Positions 18,791 through 28,825 are shown, counted from the stretch's first letter. The stretch: DNA of 64,000 nt from Flammeovirgaceae bacterium UBA6059 (GCA_002435755.1 DIYH01000035.1:401118-465117); one strand, 5' to 3'. A program made the numbers and translations. The notes: generated from the letters alone by a model not told the origin.

Positions 18791-21265
18791 ATGAAGGACG
18801 ATGAATATAATTCACCAAGGCTTTTCACCTCTCAACTAGCTGGTGAGGAATCTGAGGAGTTGATCCAGTTGATCACCCCAGATACAGGTGAAAACTTTGA
18901 TGCAGACGAGCTGCCTGACGAGCTGCCAATATTACCAATCAGAAATACAGTGCTTTTTCCCGGTGTGGTTATTCCAATCACTGTCGGTCGACAAAAATCA
19001 ATACGTCTTGTTAAGAAGGCTTATCGGGGCAATAAAATTCTCGGAGTAGTCGCTCAAAAAAATGCTAAGAGCGATGACCCAACCAGCAAGGACCTATATG
19101 GTGTTGGTACGGTCGCACGGATCATCAAGATGCTCGTGTTACCCGATGGGAACACTACGATCATCATTCAAGGCAGGAGTCGATTTAAGATCAATGAGAT
19201 CATACAGGAAAACCCTTATATCTCTGCCAGCTATACCATACTCAAGGACAGTTTTCCTCCTAAAAAAAAGCGAGAGACCAAAGCGGTCATCCAGTCTCTG
19301 AAGGAGGCTGCTTCTAAAATTATCAAGCTCAATCCAGAGCTACCGCAAGAAGCACAGGTTGCCTTGGACAACATTGAGAGCACGACCTTTTTGACCCATT
19401 TCTTATCGTCAAACATCAATGCCGAGGTTGGGGAGAAGCAGAAGCTTCTGGAACAGGATGATGCACTCCTTCGGTCAGAGCAGCTTTTAGAGTTTATGCT
19501 CAAAGACATCCAGATGCTAGAGCTTAAGCAGGAGATCCAAAACAAGGTACATTCAGATATTGATCAGCAGCAGCGAGACTATTTCCTAAGGCAACAGCTA
19601 AAAATCCTTCAGAACGAACTTGGACAAGAAGGACCAGACAAAGATCTGGAAAACCTTCGATCAAAAGCGGTAGAGAAGAACTGGCCTGAGGAGGTAGCAT
19701 TGCATTTTAAGAAAGAATTGGACAAGATCTACAGAATGAACCCTGCAGCTGCCGAGTACCCTGTAGCTATGTCCTATGCCGAGTTGCTGGTTGACCTGCC
19801 CTGGAATGAATACACGGAAGATAACTTCGATCTTAAGCGAGCTAAAAAAATTCTCGATAGAGACCACTTCGGACTAGACAAGGTCAAGGACCGGATCATT
19901 GAGTACTTGGCCGTACGTAAGCTTAAGAATGACCTCAAAGGTCCCATCTTATGCCTCTATGGACCTCCTGGTGTTGGGAAGACCTCTTTAGGAAGATCTA
20001 TAGCCGAGGCACTAGAGCGCAAGTACGTACGAATGTCTCTGGGTGGTGTGCATGATGAAGCTGAGATCAGAGGTCATCGAAAGACTTATATTGGCGCCAT
20101 GCCTGGCAAGGTGATCCAAAATATCAACAAGGTCAAGTCATCTAATCCCGTATTCATCCTGGATGAGATCGACAAAGTAAGTTCTGATTTTCGCGGAGAC
20201 CCTTCTTCTGCGCTCCTGGAAGTGCTGGATCCGGAGCAAAACTTCAGCTTTAAGGACAACTATCTTGAGGTGGATTATGATCTTTCGAAGGTACTTTTTA
20301 TAGCTACCGCCAATTCTCTCGATACGATACAACCAGCATTGAGAGATAGAATGGAGATCATTGACCTTACTGGCTATACACTGGAAGAGAAGACTGAAAT
20401 CGCCAAAAAACACCTCATACCGAAGCAACGTGAAGAGCATGGACTCAAGGCAAGCCAGGTGAGCTTTGATAAGAAGGCTGTCGTAAAAGTCATCGAAGGA
20501 TATACCCGAGAATCCGGAGTGAGAAACCTTGAACGTAAGATTGGCGCTGTAGTGCGTAATGTAGCCAAGTCGATCGCCATGGAGGAGGAGTATGATCCCA
20601 AGATCAAGGCGGCCACTGTCCAGGAGATTTTGGGTACGGAGACTTTTGACAAGGAACTATATGAAAATGATGCCCTACCGGGAATAGTCACCGGATTAGC
20701 CTGGACCCCTGTAGGAGGAGAGATCCTCTACATCGAGTCGAGCCTGAGCCGAGGCAAGGGTAAGCTGACCCTCTCCGGCCAACTTGGTGACGTCATGAAA
20801 GAATCTGCTATGACGGCACTCTCGTATCTCAAGTCTAACTCCGAGGCATTGGGCATTCACTACAAGGTATTTGATAATTATGACCTGCATGTGCATGTAC
20901 CTGCAGGTGCTGTCCCAAAGGATGGCCCTTCAGCAGGGATTACCATGCTCACTTCACTGGCATCTATTTTCACTCAACGCAAGGTGAAGAATAAAATAGC
21001 CATGACGGGTGAGATCACCTTGCGTGGCAAAGTGCTTCCGGTAGGTGGTATCAAAGAAAAAATACTAGCCGCAAGACGTGCAGGCATCAGCGAGATCATA
21101 CTTTGCTATAAAAACAAAAAGGACATTGAGGAAATCAATCCTAGTTATATCAAAAACCTCAAGATCCACTTTGTGTCCAACATTGATGAGGTGTTGGAAC
21201 TGGCATTGCTCAAAGAAAAGGTAAAACAGCCCATGCAATTTATTATCGAAGAAAAAGCCAGCGCT
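18791..21265 (+). CDS. lon: ATP-dependent Lon protease
   Basis: An 825-residue cytosolic AAA+ serine protease. The N-terminal LON substrate domain (about 45-250) is followed by Walker A GPPGVGKTSL (about 391-400), Walker B VFILDEIDKV, and the protease domain with catalytic Ser714 (PKDGPSAG) and Lys757 (GGIKEK), spaced exactly as in E. coli Lon. The TGA stop (21266-21268) overlaps the next ATG, making lon the first gene of lon-porQ-hslU. The 151-bp upstream gap is shared with the divergent OmpA-family gene. Confidence 0.97.
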
Positions 21266-21267
21266 TG

Positions 21268-22299
21268 ATGCTTTATAGACTGGTTGGGTTCGTTTTATTA
21301 ATAACTCCATTGGTGGCCGTTGGGCAGATTGGAGGCTCTCGTTCCTATGATTTTTTGAACCTACCAGTCAACGCCAGAATGTCAGCTACGGGTGGGCAAG
21401 GTATCTCACTGGCAGGTCAGGATTACAATCAGTGGTTGGCTAATCCAGCAGCAATAGACTCTGCTTCGATTGGAGGAGCTTCGATCAATTTTATGGATTA
21501 TTTTGCCGGAACCAGCTACACCAATGTATCATACGTCTTTGATCATAATAGCCTTCCTAATGAACTGACTGGTCTTGCCGTTGGATTTCAATACCTAGGA
21601 CATGGCACGATGGAGTCATTTGATCCTGCTGGCAACTCTCTGGGGACTTTCGATGCTAACGAACTTGCATTTACGATAGGTACAAGTCATCAGCTAGGCC
21701 CTTTCGTACTTGGAGCCAACTTAAAGTATGTTGCTTCAAATATCGATGCGTTCAGTTCGTCTGCATTACTAATGGATATCGGGGGGCTATTCTATCCTAC
21801 CGGAAATGATCAATTATCGGTAGGCCTTACTTTTCGCAACTTTGGATTTGTCCTGAGTGACTATAGTGAGTCAAGTGATTCGGCAGTACCATTTGATGTA
21901 CAGGTTGGCGCGACTTTCAAACCGCAATATATGCCGGTGAGGTTTACCATCACGGCGTACAATCTCACACGCGATGATGTGGTGTACTTTGACCAACAGA
22001 TTGAGGATAGCAATGAACAGGAACCCGGGTTCTCAGAGCAACTATTCCGTAGGATGAACTTTGGCTTCGAATTTATGTTAAGTGAAAACTTTCAGTTACA
22101 GGCCGGGTATAACCACCTGACCAGGAAAGAGTTGAGGTTAAATCAGGTTTCCGGAGGGGCCGGGTTTAGCTTTGGAATGCTTGTGAAGGTCAAACGGATT
22201 GGTCTCAACTACGGTAGAGCATTCTACCATACCGCTGGAGCATCTAACTTCTTCAGCATTAATACTAACATCAATCATTTTATCAAGAAGAAATCATGA
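21268..22299 (+). CDS. porQ: Type IX secretion system protein PorQ
   Basis: An outer-membrane beta-barrel-like protein of 343 residues with a signal peptide (to about GQIGG) and the family start GGSRSYDFLNLPVNARMSA. PorQ belongs to the attachment complex of the type IX secretion system, which is restricted to Bacteroidota. The start is the ATG at 21268, sharing one base with the lon stop. A TTG one codon upstream is an unneeded alternative. The end overlaps hslU by ATGA (22296-22299). No other T9SS gene is in the window. Confidence 0.85.
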   Translation: MLYRLVGFVLLITPLVAVGQIGGSRSYDFLNLPVNARMSATGGQGISLAGQDYNQWLANPAAIDSASIGGASINFMDYFAGTSYTNVSYVFDHNSLPNELTGLAVGFQYLGHGTMESFDPAGNSLGTFDANELAFTIGTSHQLGPFVLGANLKYVASNIDAFSSSALLMDIGGLFYPTGNDQLSVGLTFRNFGFVLSDYSESSDSAVPFDVQVGATFKPQYMPVRFTITAYNLTRDDVVYFDQQIEDSNEQEPGFSEQLFRRMNFGFEFMLSENFQLQAGYNHLTRKELRLNQVSGGAGFSFGMLVKVKRIGLNYGRAFYHTAGASNFFSINTNINHFIKKKS

Positions 22300-23684
22300 T
22301 CAATAACGATAAATACTTTACCCCAAAAGAAATCGTAGCTGAGCTCGATAAATACATCATAGGTCAGCACGATGCAAAGCGTAATGTGGCCATAGCACTG
22401 CGTAATCGATGGAGAAGAATGAACGTGAAGTCGGACATCCAAAATGAAATTGTGCCTAACAATATACTTATGATTGGTGCAACAGGTGTGGGTAAAACAG
22501 AAATTGCAAGAAGGCTGGCCAAGATCGCCGATGCACCATTTACCAAAGTGGAAGCATCAAAGTTTACCGAAGTAGGCTATGTAGGGCGAGATGTAGAGAG
22601 TATGGTCAGAGACCTGGTCGAGCAGGCTGTCAATATGGTGAGGATCAGCAAAAAGGCAGAAGTAATGCATAAAGCCGAAGATATCGTAGAAGGTATCATC
22701 CTTGACGCCCTAATACCGCCGGTGAAGTCAACTAACGGAGCTAAGCAAGCTGTGACAACTGAGCAGCCCCAAAATGATGCAGAGCTTAATGAAAGTACCA
22801 GGGAACGTTTTAGAGAAAAGATCAAAAAAGGTGAGCTCGATGATCGCAAAATCGAGATCAACGTAAAGCAGCCTTCTAATCCAGGTATTGGCATGATCGG
22901 TGGTGGAATGATGGATGAATCTTCTATGATCAACCTTCAGGACATGCTGAGTAATATGATGCCCAAGAAGAACAAAAAAAGAAGGGTAACCATTGCAGAG
23001 GCTAAAAAACTACTTCTGGAAGAAGAAGCCGCCAAGCTGATCGACATGGACGAGGTAAAAGAAGAGGCCATCAACAAAGCCCAGAACACCGGTATCGTAT
23101 TTATAGATGAGATTGACAAAATCGCAGGTGGAAGTCGAAAAGGCGGTGGCGGACCAGATGTAAGTCGTGAGGGAGTGCAACGAGACTTGCTCCCTATTGT
23201 AGAAGGCAGTGCTGTTAATACCAAGTACGGCATCATTCATACAGATCATATCCTGTTTGTAGCTGCGGGCGCTTTCCATGTTGCCAAACCATCAGATCTA
23301 ATTCCTGAGCTTCAAGGCCGCTTCCCAATCAGGGTAGAGCTCGAAAACCTTACCAAGGACGACTTCCTCAAGATCTTGAAAGAACCTAAGAATGCTTTGA
23401 CCAAACAGTACACGGCTTTGATCGAAGCGGAAGACGTTTCACTGACCTTTGAAGATGATGCACTGGAAGAACTAGCTGATATTGCCTTCCGTGTGAATGA
23501 AGAAGTGGAAAACATTGGTGCCCGTAGGCTTCATACTGTAATGAGCAAGCTGCTCAATGAATTTCTATTTGATATTCCTGACACCATTGTACCGAACTCC
23601 AAGATTGTGGTCAATCGAGATATGGTAAAAGAAAAACTATCAGGATTGGTGCAGGATAAGGATCTGAGCCAGTATATACTTTAA
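22296..23684 (+). CDS. hslU: ATP-dependent protease ATPase subunit HslU
   Basis: A 462-residue AAA+ unfoldase of the HslUV (ClpYQ) protease. It has the N-terminal KEIVAELDKYIIGQ, Walker A GATGVGKTEI, an inserted I-domain (about 120-230), Walker B GIVFIDEIDKI, and the C-terminal hexamerisation tail ending in YIL, used to activate HslV. The hslV peptidase gene is not next to it and not in the window. It is translationally coupled to porQ. Only seven bases separate it from the convergent glycosyltransferase, with no terminator visible. Confidence 0.96.
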   Translation: MINNDKYFTPKEIVAELDKYIIGQHDAKRNVAIALRNRWRRMNVKSDIQNEIVPNNILMIGATGVGKTEIARRLAKIADAPFTKVEASKFTEVGYVGRDVESMVRDLVEQAVNMVRISKKAEVMHKAEDIVEGIILDALIPPVKSTNGAKQAVTTEQPQNDAELNESTRERFREKIKKGELDDRKIEINVKQPSNPGIGMIGGGMMDESSMINLQDMLSNMMPKKNKKRRVTIAEAKKLLLEEEAAKLIDMDEVKEEAINKAQNTGIVFIDEIDKIAGGSRKGGGGPDVSREGVQRDLLPIVEGSAVNTKYGIIHTDHILFVAAGAFHVAKPSDLIPELQGRFPIRVELENLTKDDFLKILKEPKNALTKQYTALIEAEDVSLTFEDDALEELADIAFRVNEEVENIGARRLHTVMSKLLNEFLFDIPDTIVPNSKIVVNRDMVKEKLSGLVQDKDLSQYIL

Positions 23685-23691
23685 TGACCAA

Positions 23692-24696
23692 CTAGTCATT
23701 CGTTCTTGAGAATATCTTTTTCCATGTTAAGGAATTGTCTTGCATTTTATTAAAAAATAGACTTCCCCATTCATTTTCGAATGATCGATCTAGGTTGTGA
23801 TCATCCCAAATAGACTGAATTAGATTGATAAACCTGTAGCGGTGTTCACTTATTTTGAGTAAAGTTTTTGATCTTATCTCTTTGGGATCAATACTCTTAC
23901 CAATAAGCTTCTGGATACCAGCCTCTACAGCCTTTGGATTATCATCCACCCACTCTACATATTCACTTTCAAAAAACTCATCTCTACCTCCGTGATTATG
24001 AGTCGTAACAACCGGAAGGCCAGCAAGCAGATATTGAATACTTGCGTACATAGCGCCTTCTTCTGCGGAGAGACAAAGGCCAACATGAGATTGATTGAGA
24101 AAATAGTTGATTTTCTTAGAATCTAAGAATTGGAACTCACCTGATTCCATTTGATTAAGCCAAACACCATTATTAAGTCGGTCTTTGATCTTCGGATCGC
24201 CCTCTGTTTCATTTATAAAACCTATTAACGCGAGACCTTCTACCAGATTTGCCAGATAATGCCTCTTGTAAGGAAGAACTCTTGCATCATATATCGCCCT
24301 ATACACTTTCGGCAACCCCATTGAAAAAAAAACATTTTCATCGATCAGCGCATTATGATTAAAGAATATCGACTCCACTCCGTACTTTTTTAGAAGTTCA
24401 TTTTCTTGTGGTGTATTGGCTAAAAAAATCACTTTATGTTTGAAAAAGACTCTATTGAACCTTCGAATATGTAGATATACCCAGCGCGCACTCCTTTCTT
24501 TAATTATCCAAGTACTTATAAAAAGCCAGTACACTCGTTTGTTAATGAGGGAAAGCGCTAGACAATAAAGAAAACCAAATGGCTGTTTTCTATCGAATGG
24601 ATATGCGGAAATAAAGATGTACGGATCTTTACTTATCAGGCCAAGGGTGTCCCATGTGATAATGGGGTGCCTGACTATTTTCCACCAATTAGGCAC
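23692..24696 (-). CDS. Glycosyltransferase (GT4/GT-B-like)
   Basis: A 334-residue protein without a signal peptide. The C-terminal half has the nucleotide-sugar-binding region of GT-B enzymes: LCLSAEEGAMYASIQYLLAGLPVVTT, followed by a GGRDEFF stretch. The N-terminal half is divergent and carries a hydrophobic stretch (about 40-65) that may bind membranes. Donor and acceptor are unknown. It overlaps SixA by eight bases and lies on the same strand as the GT9 gene upstream, suggesting an envelope glycan role. Confidence 0.7.
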   Translation of the reverse strand: MPNWWKIVRHPIITWDTLGLISKDPYIFISAYPFDRKQPFGFLYCLALSLINKRVYWLFISTWIIKERSARWVYLHIRRFNRVFFKHKVIFLANTPQENELLKKYGVESIFFNHNALIDENVFFSMGLPKVYRAIYDARVLPYKRHYLANLVEGLALIGFINETEGDPKIKDRLNNGVWLNQMESGEFQFLDSKKINYFLNQSHVGLCLSAEEGAMYASIQYLLAGLPVVTTHNHGGRDEFFESEYVEWVDDNPKAVEAGIQKLIGKSIDPKEIRSKTLLKISEHRYRFINLIQSIWDDHNLDRSFENEWGSLFFNKMQDNSLTWKKIFSRTND

Positions 24697-25189
24697 GAAC
24701 GTTTAGCGTTTTAGGAAGTAATAGAAATAGTCTTGAACCTCCCCCAAAATTCACTTCATTCCAACTATTGACTTCAAATCTGATCCCGACCACACCGCAA
24801 GTAGGGATGTTATCAATAGAGGTGCTCGCCAGACGATTGGCACAATCCGTAAAGCCTGGGTTGTGCCCAAAGATCATCATTGTAGTAACTCCAGTCTCTT
24901 GTTCTCGAACCACTGATAATATCTCTGAAGACGAAGCGTGATACAAACGTTGATCTTCAATGATACTATGCATAGACAGCTGTTGATCCCATATCGTCTT
25001 AGCCGTAACAATAGCACGCTTAGCAGGGCTCGATACAAAATGCTCTGCCTGGATTCCCTGTTTGACAAGATAATCCGCCATTCTGGGGGTGTCCCGCTTT
25101 CCGCGTTTATTAAGAGGGCGGTCAAAATCAGACAGATGTGGGTAGTCCCAGCTGGACTTGGCATGTCTTACCAGAATAAGCGTTTTCAT
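24689..25189 (-). CDS. SixA-like histidine phosphatase
   Basis: A 166-residue histidine-phosphatase-family protein starting MKTLILVRHAKSSWD. The catalytic His is in RHA, with a second conserved His in FGHNPG. Members such as SixA dephosphorylate phosphohistidine in relay proteins, but the small branch also includes enzymes of unknown substrate. The GTG nine bases upstream (25198) gives three extra residues. I prefer the ATG because the family motif starts seven residues later. It overlaps the following glycosyltransferase by eight bases. Confidence 0.8.
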   Translation of the reverse strand: MKTLILVRHAKSSWDYPHLSDFDRPLNKRGKRDTPRMADYLVKQGIQAEHFVSSPAKRAIVTAKTIWDQQLSMHSIIEDQRLYHASSSEILSVVREQETGVTTMMIFGHNPGFTDCANRLASTSIDNIPTCGVVGIRFEVNSWNEVNFGGGSRLFLLLPKTLNVRA

Positions 25190-25236
25190 GTCATTCACAT
25201 TTCATGTACTACAGTAAATATACGAGTGTTGGGTTA

Positions 25237-25397
25237 ATACCAATTACCACATACAATGACGCTTATCTTGCTGTTGATTTTTCCATTTCATACGTTGAAA
25301 AGCCTTGACCTAGCGCTGCTAGGCCTGCTTTTTTCGCCTTTGCAATGAAAAAATCCACTACACAATCTATTACGCCTTTATATATCGAAATTGGTAT
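25237..25397. mobile_element. MITE-like repeat element with terminal inverted repeats
   Basis: A 161-bp intergenic segment bounded by perfect 9-bp terminal inverted repeats ATACCAATT (25237-25245) and AATTGGTAT (25389-25397). It has an internal hairpin CCTAGC-GCT-GCTAGG (25309-25323). The minus strand has a 68-codon open frame through and beyond it (25469-25263) reading KKAGLAALGQGFSTYEMEKS, a string I associate from memory with dispersed intergenic repeats in marine bacteria and not with a gene. No transposase is present, so it would be non-autonomous. Confidence 0.5.
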
Positions 25398-25464
25398 AAG
25401 ACCGTCAACGCCGGCTTGTAAACAAGAAGTCAATGAAGTTGCAAACTGAAAGCTAATCAACCGT

Positions 25465-25542
25465 GTCACCTCGACGTAGGAGAGGCCTTCTTAAGCGATA
25501 AGCAGACAACTTACTCCACCCCGCCGAACCAAGCAAGGTGAC
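25465..25542. repeat. Palindromic intergenic repeat (REP-like)
   Basis: A 78-bp segment bounded by GTCACCT (25465-25471) and its complement AGGTGAC (25536-25542), containing CCTCGACGTAGGAGAGG, itself able to fold. The style (GTCACCTCGAC...GAGAGG) is that of dispersed REP-type elements in Bacteroidota. It lies between the stop of the GT9 gene and the start of sixA, next to the MITE-like element. The intervening 67 bp has no gene. Confidence 0.4.
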
Positions 25543-25559
25543 AAGGGTACGTTAAATAG

Positions 25560-26570
25560 CTACGGTAGCCAAAAGTCAAACACTACATCATTCATACATT
25601 TGAAATGGCCAAGAGGACATTTGTCATGGCCAATTTTAGAGCATGGTCTGCAATTGATCTTCTTGTTTTCAAATATGCTGAATTGTGTCCTGTAAGGATA
25701 CATGCCAAATTCCGGAACTGTATTTCCCCAAATGCTGAAGATCTGCTTCTTAAAAGCAGCGGCTATGTGCATCAATCCTGTATCATGTGTAAAAACAGCA
25801 CCTGCTTGTTTGATGAGAGAAGCGGATTGGTTGAGATTAAATTTTCCGCAAGCATTGAAGACCTCAGACCGCTTGTTCAACCCCTCGCGCAACTGTTCTT
25901 CATATGGAGATGAATCTTCCGTTTTCACAAAAAACTCGACAATTTCATCTCCTAACTGGGTATCCTCCTTTCCGCCAAGCAAGACGATAGGTTTATTGAT
26001 TCGATCACAAAGCTCAATCAAACGATCCTTGGGCAGCTGTTTGGTTGCAAATTTTGCTCCGATCACTACTGCATAATAACCCTGTCGGTGAGTCTCAGGC
26101 AGCCAATCCAAGTCTACTTCATCTTTTTCAGGTATGAAATAATCCAAGCCCAAAGTGTCTGATTTAATGCCAAGAGCGGAAACCGTATCCATATAGCGAT
26201 CTACAATGTGCCGATTGGGTAGCCTGTTGATCTTAAAATTGACCAGGAGCCATTTCTGCCAGTTAAGCTTGTTGAAACTCTTCGATTTTACACCCAATCT
26301 TGACTTGATCACTCGTGTACGAAGGTTGTTATGAAGATCGATGATGAAATCGAACTGTTCTTCTTTTAGACGACCGATCAGCTCTCCCAAGTTCTTTTCA
26401 AGACAATGTACCTTGTCAAGGTAAGGGTTTGATGCCAGCAAACTAGCATAGCTCTCCTTGGTTGCATAGTGCACTTCACAATCTGTCAGTTGTGATTTGA
26501 CAGCTCTCACCACCGGCGTGGTTAACACAATATCTCCAATGCTGGAAAAGCGCAGTATCAGAACCTTCAT
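25560..26570 (-). CDS. Glycosyltransferase family 9 (heptosyltransferase-like)
   Basis: A 336-residue protein beginning MKVLILRFSSIGDIVLTTP, the standard start of ADP-heptose:LPS heptosyltransferases (GT9, GT-B fold). The C-terminal domain has HDTGLMHIAAAFKKQIFSIWG, which contacts the donor. It probably adds a sugar to lipopolysaccharide core at the inner face of the membrane. Bacteroidota members need not use heptose. A possible -7 element, TACTTTCG, sits on the minus strand at 26603-26596, some 25 bases upstream of the start. Confidence 0.85.
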   Translation of the reverse strand: MKVLILRFSSIGDIVLTTPVVRAVKSQLTDCEVHYATKESYASLLASNPYLDKVHCLEKNLGELIGRLKEEQFDFIIDLHNNLRTRVIKSRLGVKSKSFNKLNWQKWLLVNFKINRLPNRHIVDRYMDTVSALGIKSDTLGLDYFIPEKDEVDLDWLPETHRQGYYAVVIGAKFATKQLPKDRLIELCDRINKPIVLLGGKEDTQLGDEIVEFFVKTEDSSPYEEQLREGLNKRSEVFNACGKFNLNQSASLIKQAGAVFTHDTGLMHIAAAFKKQIFSIWGNTVPEFGMYPYRTQFSIFENKKINCRPCSKIGHDKCPLGHFKCMNDVVFDFWLP

Positions 26571-26675
26571 TAGCTTTCTTGCAGATTTATTAATGCGAAA
26601 GTACCGGAAAAACTTCTCTGCGAATCTGATTGTTAGCGCAACAGCTTATTTTTATATCAAAGAAGAAAAAGAACA

Positions 26676-27080
26676 ATGAGATATTGGTTAATCAAATCAG
26701 AACCTGGTACGTATTCATGGGATGATTTTGTAAAACTTGGGCGCGATCACTGGGATGGTGTGAGAAACTATCAGGCCAGAAACAACATGAAAGATATGAA
26801 AGTAGGTGATCTGGCATTGTTCTATCACAGTGTGAAAGAAAAGTCCGTCATTGGGATTGCCGAAGTAGTTAGAGAGTTTTATCCTGATCCGACTATAGAT
26901 GATGACCGCTGGGTGGTAGTTGATTTTGTACCTGTAGAGAAGCTAAATCAGCCTGTAACCCTTGATCAGATCAAAGCTGACGAAAGACTGAGTCAGATGG
27001 TATTGGTCAACAACAGTCGCCTCAGTGTACAGCCAGTGGCAAAAGAAGAATTTGACATTGTTGTAGGCATGGGCCAATAA
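26676..27080 (+). CDS. EVE domain protein
   Basis: A 134-residue single-domain protein with YWLIKSEPGTYSWDDF at the start and WDGVRNYQARNNM, the family pattern of the PUA-like EVE domain (human THYN1 relatives). EVE domains bind modified bases in DNA or RNA, and stand-alone bacterial copies are common and of unknown role. Nothing beside it suggests a restriction or defence function. The start ATG is supported by the motif two residues later. Confidence 0.88.
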   Translation: MRYWLIKSEPGTYSWDDFVKLGRDHWDGVRNYQARNNMKDMKVGDLALFYHSVKEKSVIGIAEVVREFYPDPTIDDDRWVVVDFVPVEKLNQPVTLDQIKADERLSQMVLVNNSRLSVQPVAKEEFDIVVGMGQ

Positions 27081-27204
27081 GGGCATGAACATATAATACA
27101 GTTATTTTTACATGGAGTCCATGAGACAATTAGACAAAATATTGTATCTGGGATCAACTATGGCAGAGAATAGTGACCTTCCCAAATTATACTTTATGTA
27201 GGTA

Positions 27205-28767
27205 GTGAGAAGGGGTTGTTACATATTAAGCGTTTTGCTTTGGCTCAGTCACCTACCGGGAATGACCCAAGATCCCGAACTTGGAGATCTCGCCAATGAA
27301 AAAAGGTCCTTCATAGATCAACCCAATCGTATTGAGTTTGAGATTGGTGACAAGGATGGAGATTTCACCATTATCCCATCTCAGGAGTATGGCCTCATAG
27401 TCGTTACTGATACCCGCAACAAGACCAAAGAGGGATACATATGGAAGATGCATATGTTGGATACTGCCCTGAATAAGGTCTGGACTAAACAGATGCCCAT
27501 TGCGTTTGGCTACAACTTCCGTGGCTATGACCATAGCCTGGGTAATACCTTCATGGTTTTTGAAACCTCCTCCTATCGCAGAGAGGATATGAAACTCTTG
27601 AGAGTTGAAAACCTCAGTGGTGACACCACATGGTATGACGTAAGTACAGTCTTCCCTATTGACCTTACCTTCTTTGAAGTGGTCGACCATACTGTGATCA
27701 TGAGCGGTTACGCCAACGATCGGCCTGTCGTGCTGCTCTATAATGTGAATGAACAGAAGCCGAAAGTCCTACCGGGATACTACGGCAACAACAGCGAAAT
27801 CCTGGATATCGTTACTGATGACCTAACGAAGACATTCACGGTAGTACGATCAGAAAAACTGCCAACGAAAAATTACACCGTAGTTACGAACACCTTTGAT
27901 GCTGATGGTAATGAGCTGCTGGATATAAAGCTGGATCCGGGAGAGGACAAAAGCTTTATCGATGGTGAGTCTACCACCCTGGCCAATGGACAACAGTATA
28001 TTGCGGGTACCTACGCCCGTAAAAAATCGGAGTACTCCAGAGGATTGTACCTTGCCAAAATTGTCAACGGTCGCCAGCAGTTGGTCCAGTATCACAATTA
28101 TGCTGACCTCACCAACTTCTTCTCTTACATGCGAGCCAAGAGGGAAAACAGGATCAAACAGCGCATAGAGCGAAGGAAAATAGAGGACAAGAAGATAAGG
28201 TTCAACTATCGTCTGCTGGTTCATGACATCATTGACAAAGGTGATGAGTACATACTCGTAGGTGAGGCATATTATCCAAAATACAGCAATACGGGTGTAG
28301 CTAACCCATTCTTTGGCTCTGCATGGGACTATCAGCGCCAAAGCTGGTATCACCCGGGATTCCTTGGTTACAAGTACACGCATGCGGTGGTGGTTAGCTT
28401 CGATAAAGCAGGTAAGGTAAAATGGGACAACAGTTTTGAGATCAACGATGTACTGAGCTATGACCTGAAAGACTATGTACAAGTAAGCGTTGAAGATGAC
28501 AAAGTTGTATTACTCTATATCTATGAAGGTCTTATCAGAACAAAGATCGTTAGCGGCAATGATGTCATTGAAGGCAAGTCTTTTGATCCCGTCCGTCTTA
28601 GTTTTGAGTACGATGTACTGCAAGACTCAGAAAAAGAGTTGGAAGGCCTTGAAAGCTGGTATGGCAAATCCTTCTACGCTTACGGCGTACAGGAAATCCG
28701 CAATATGAAGGACAGGAATGTAAAGCTTGACCGAAAAATCTTCTACATCAATAAGATCAACTATTAG
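27205..28767 (+). CDS. Secreted protein of unknown function
   Basis: 520 residues starting at GTG 27205, with a signal peptide (hydrophobic ILSVLLWLSHLPG, cleavage near residue 21). I do not recognise a family. The body is rich in beta-strand-like and aromatic stretches (about 60-300 and 400-510, consistent with a propeller or sandwich), with a highly basic helix around residues 310-335 (RAKRENRIKQRIERRKIE). There is no lipobox, no type IX C-terminal domain and no transmembrane segment after the signal. It is on the same strand as, but 58 bases from, pyrR. A promoter before pyrR suggests separate transcription. Confidence 0.6.
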   Translation: MRRGCYILSVLLWLSHLPGMTQDPELGDLANEKRSFIDQPNRIEFEIGDKDGDFTIIPSQEYGLIVVTDTRNKTKEGYIWKMHMLDTALNKVWTKQMPIAFGYNFRGYDHSLGNTFMVFETSSYRREDMKLLRVENLSGDTTWYDVSTVFPIDLTFFEVVDHTVIMSGYANDRPVVLLYNVNEQKPKVLPGYYGNNSEILDIVTDDLTKTFTVVRSEKLPTKNYTVVTNTFDADGNELLDIKLDPGEDKSFIDGESTTLANGQQYIAGTYARKKSEYSRGLYLAKIVNGRQQLVQYHNYADLTNFFSYMRAKRENRIKQRIERRKIEDKKIRFNYRLLVHDIIDKGDEYILVGEAYYPKYSNTGVANPFFGSAWDYQRQSWYHPGFLGYKYTHAVVVSFDKAGKVKWDNSFEINDVLSYDLKDYVQVSVEDDKVVLLYIYEGLIRTKIVSGNDVIEGKSFDPVRLSFEYDVLQDSEKELEGLESWYGKSFYAYGVQEIRNMKDRNVKLDRKIFYINKINY

Positions 28768-28783
28768 TCCACATTGACCATCC

Positions 28784-28815
28784 TTGTTTTGTTGTTCGCG
28801 ATCATTCTATATTTG
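28784..28815 (+). promoter_or_regulatory. Promoter of pyrR-pyrB
   Basis: TATATTTG (28808-28815) fits the Bacteroidota -7 element TAnnTTTG exactly. A TTG at 28784-28786 lies 21 bases upstream (alternatively TTTG at 28788-28791, 16 bases). The pyrR ATG at 28826 is about ten bases on, so the leader would be nearly absent. Confidence 0.5.
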
Positions 28816-28825
28816 AGACCAGATC

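Noticed and set aside
25263..25469. 68-codon minus-strand ORF in the intergenic gap
   Set aside because: It crosses the MITE-like element and its terminal repeat; no start context or family. Likely repeat sequence, not a gene.
27112..27201. 29-codon ORF between the EVE gene and the secreted unknown
   Set aside because: Too short, no recognisable motif, and it ends just before the GTG start of the next gene; could be chance.
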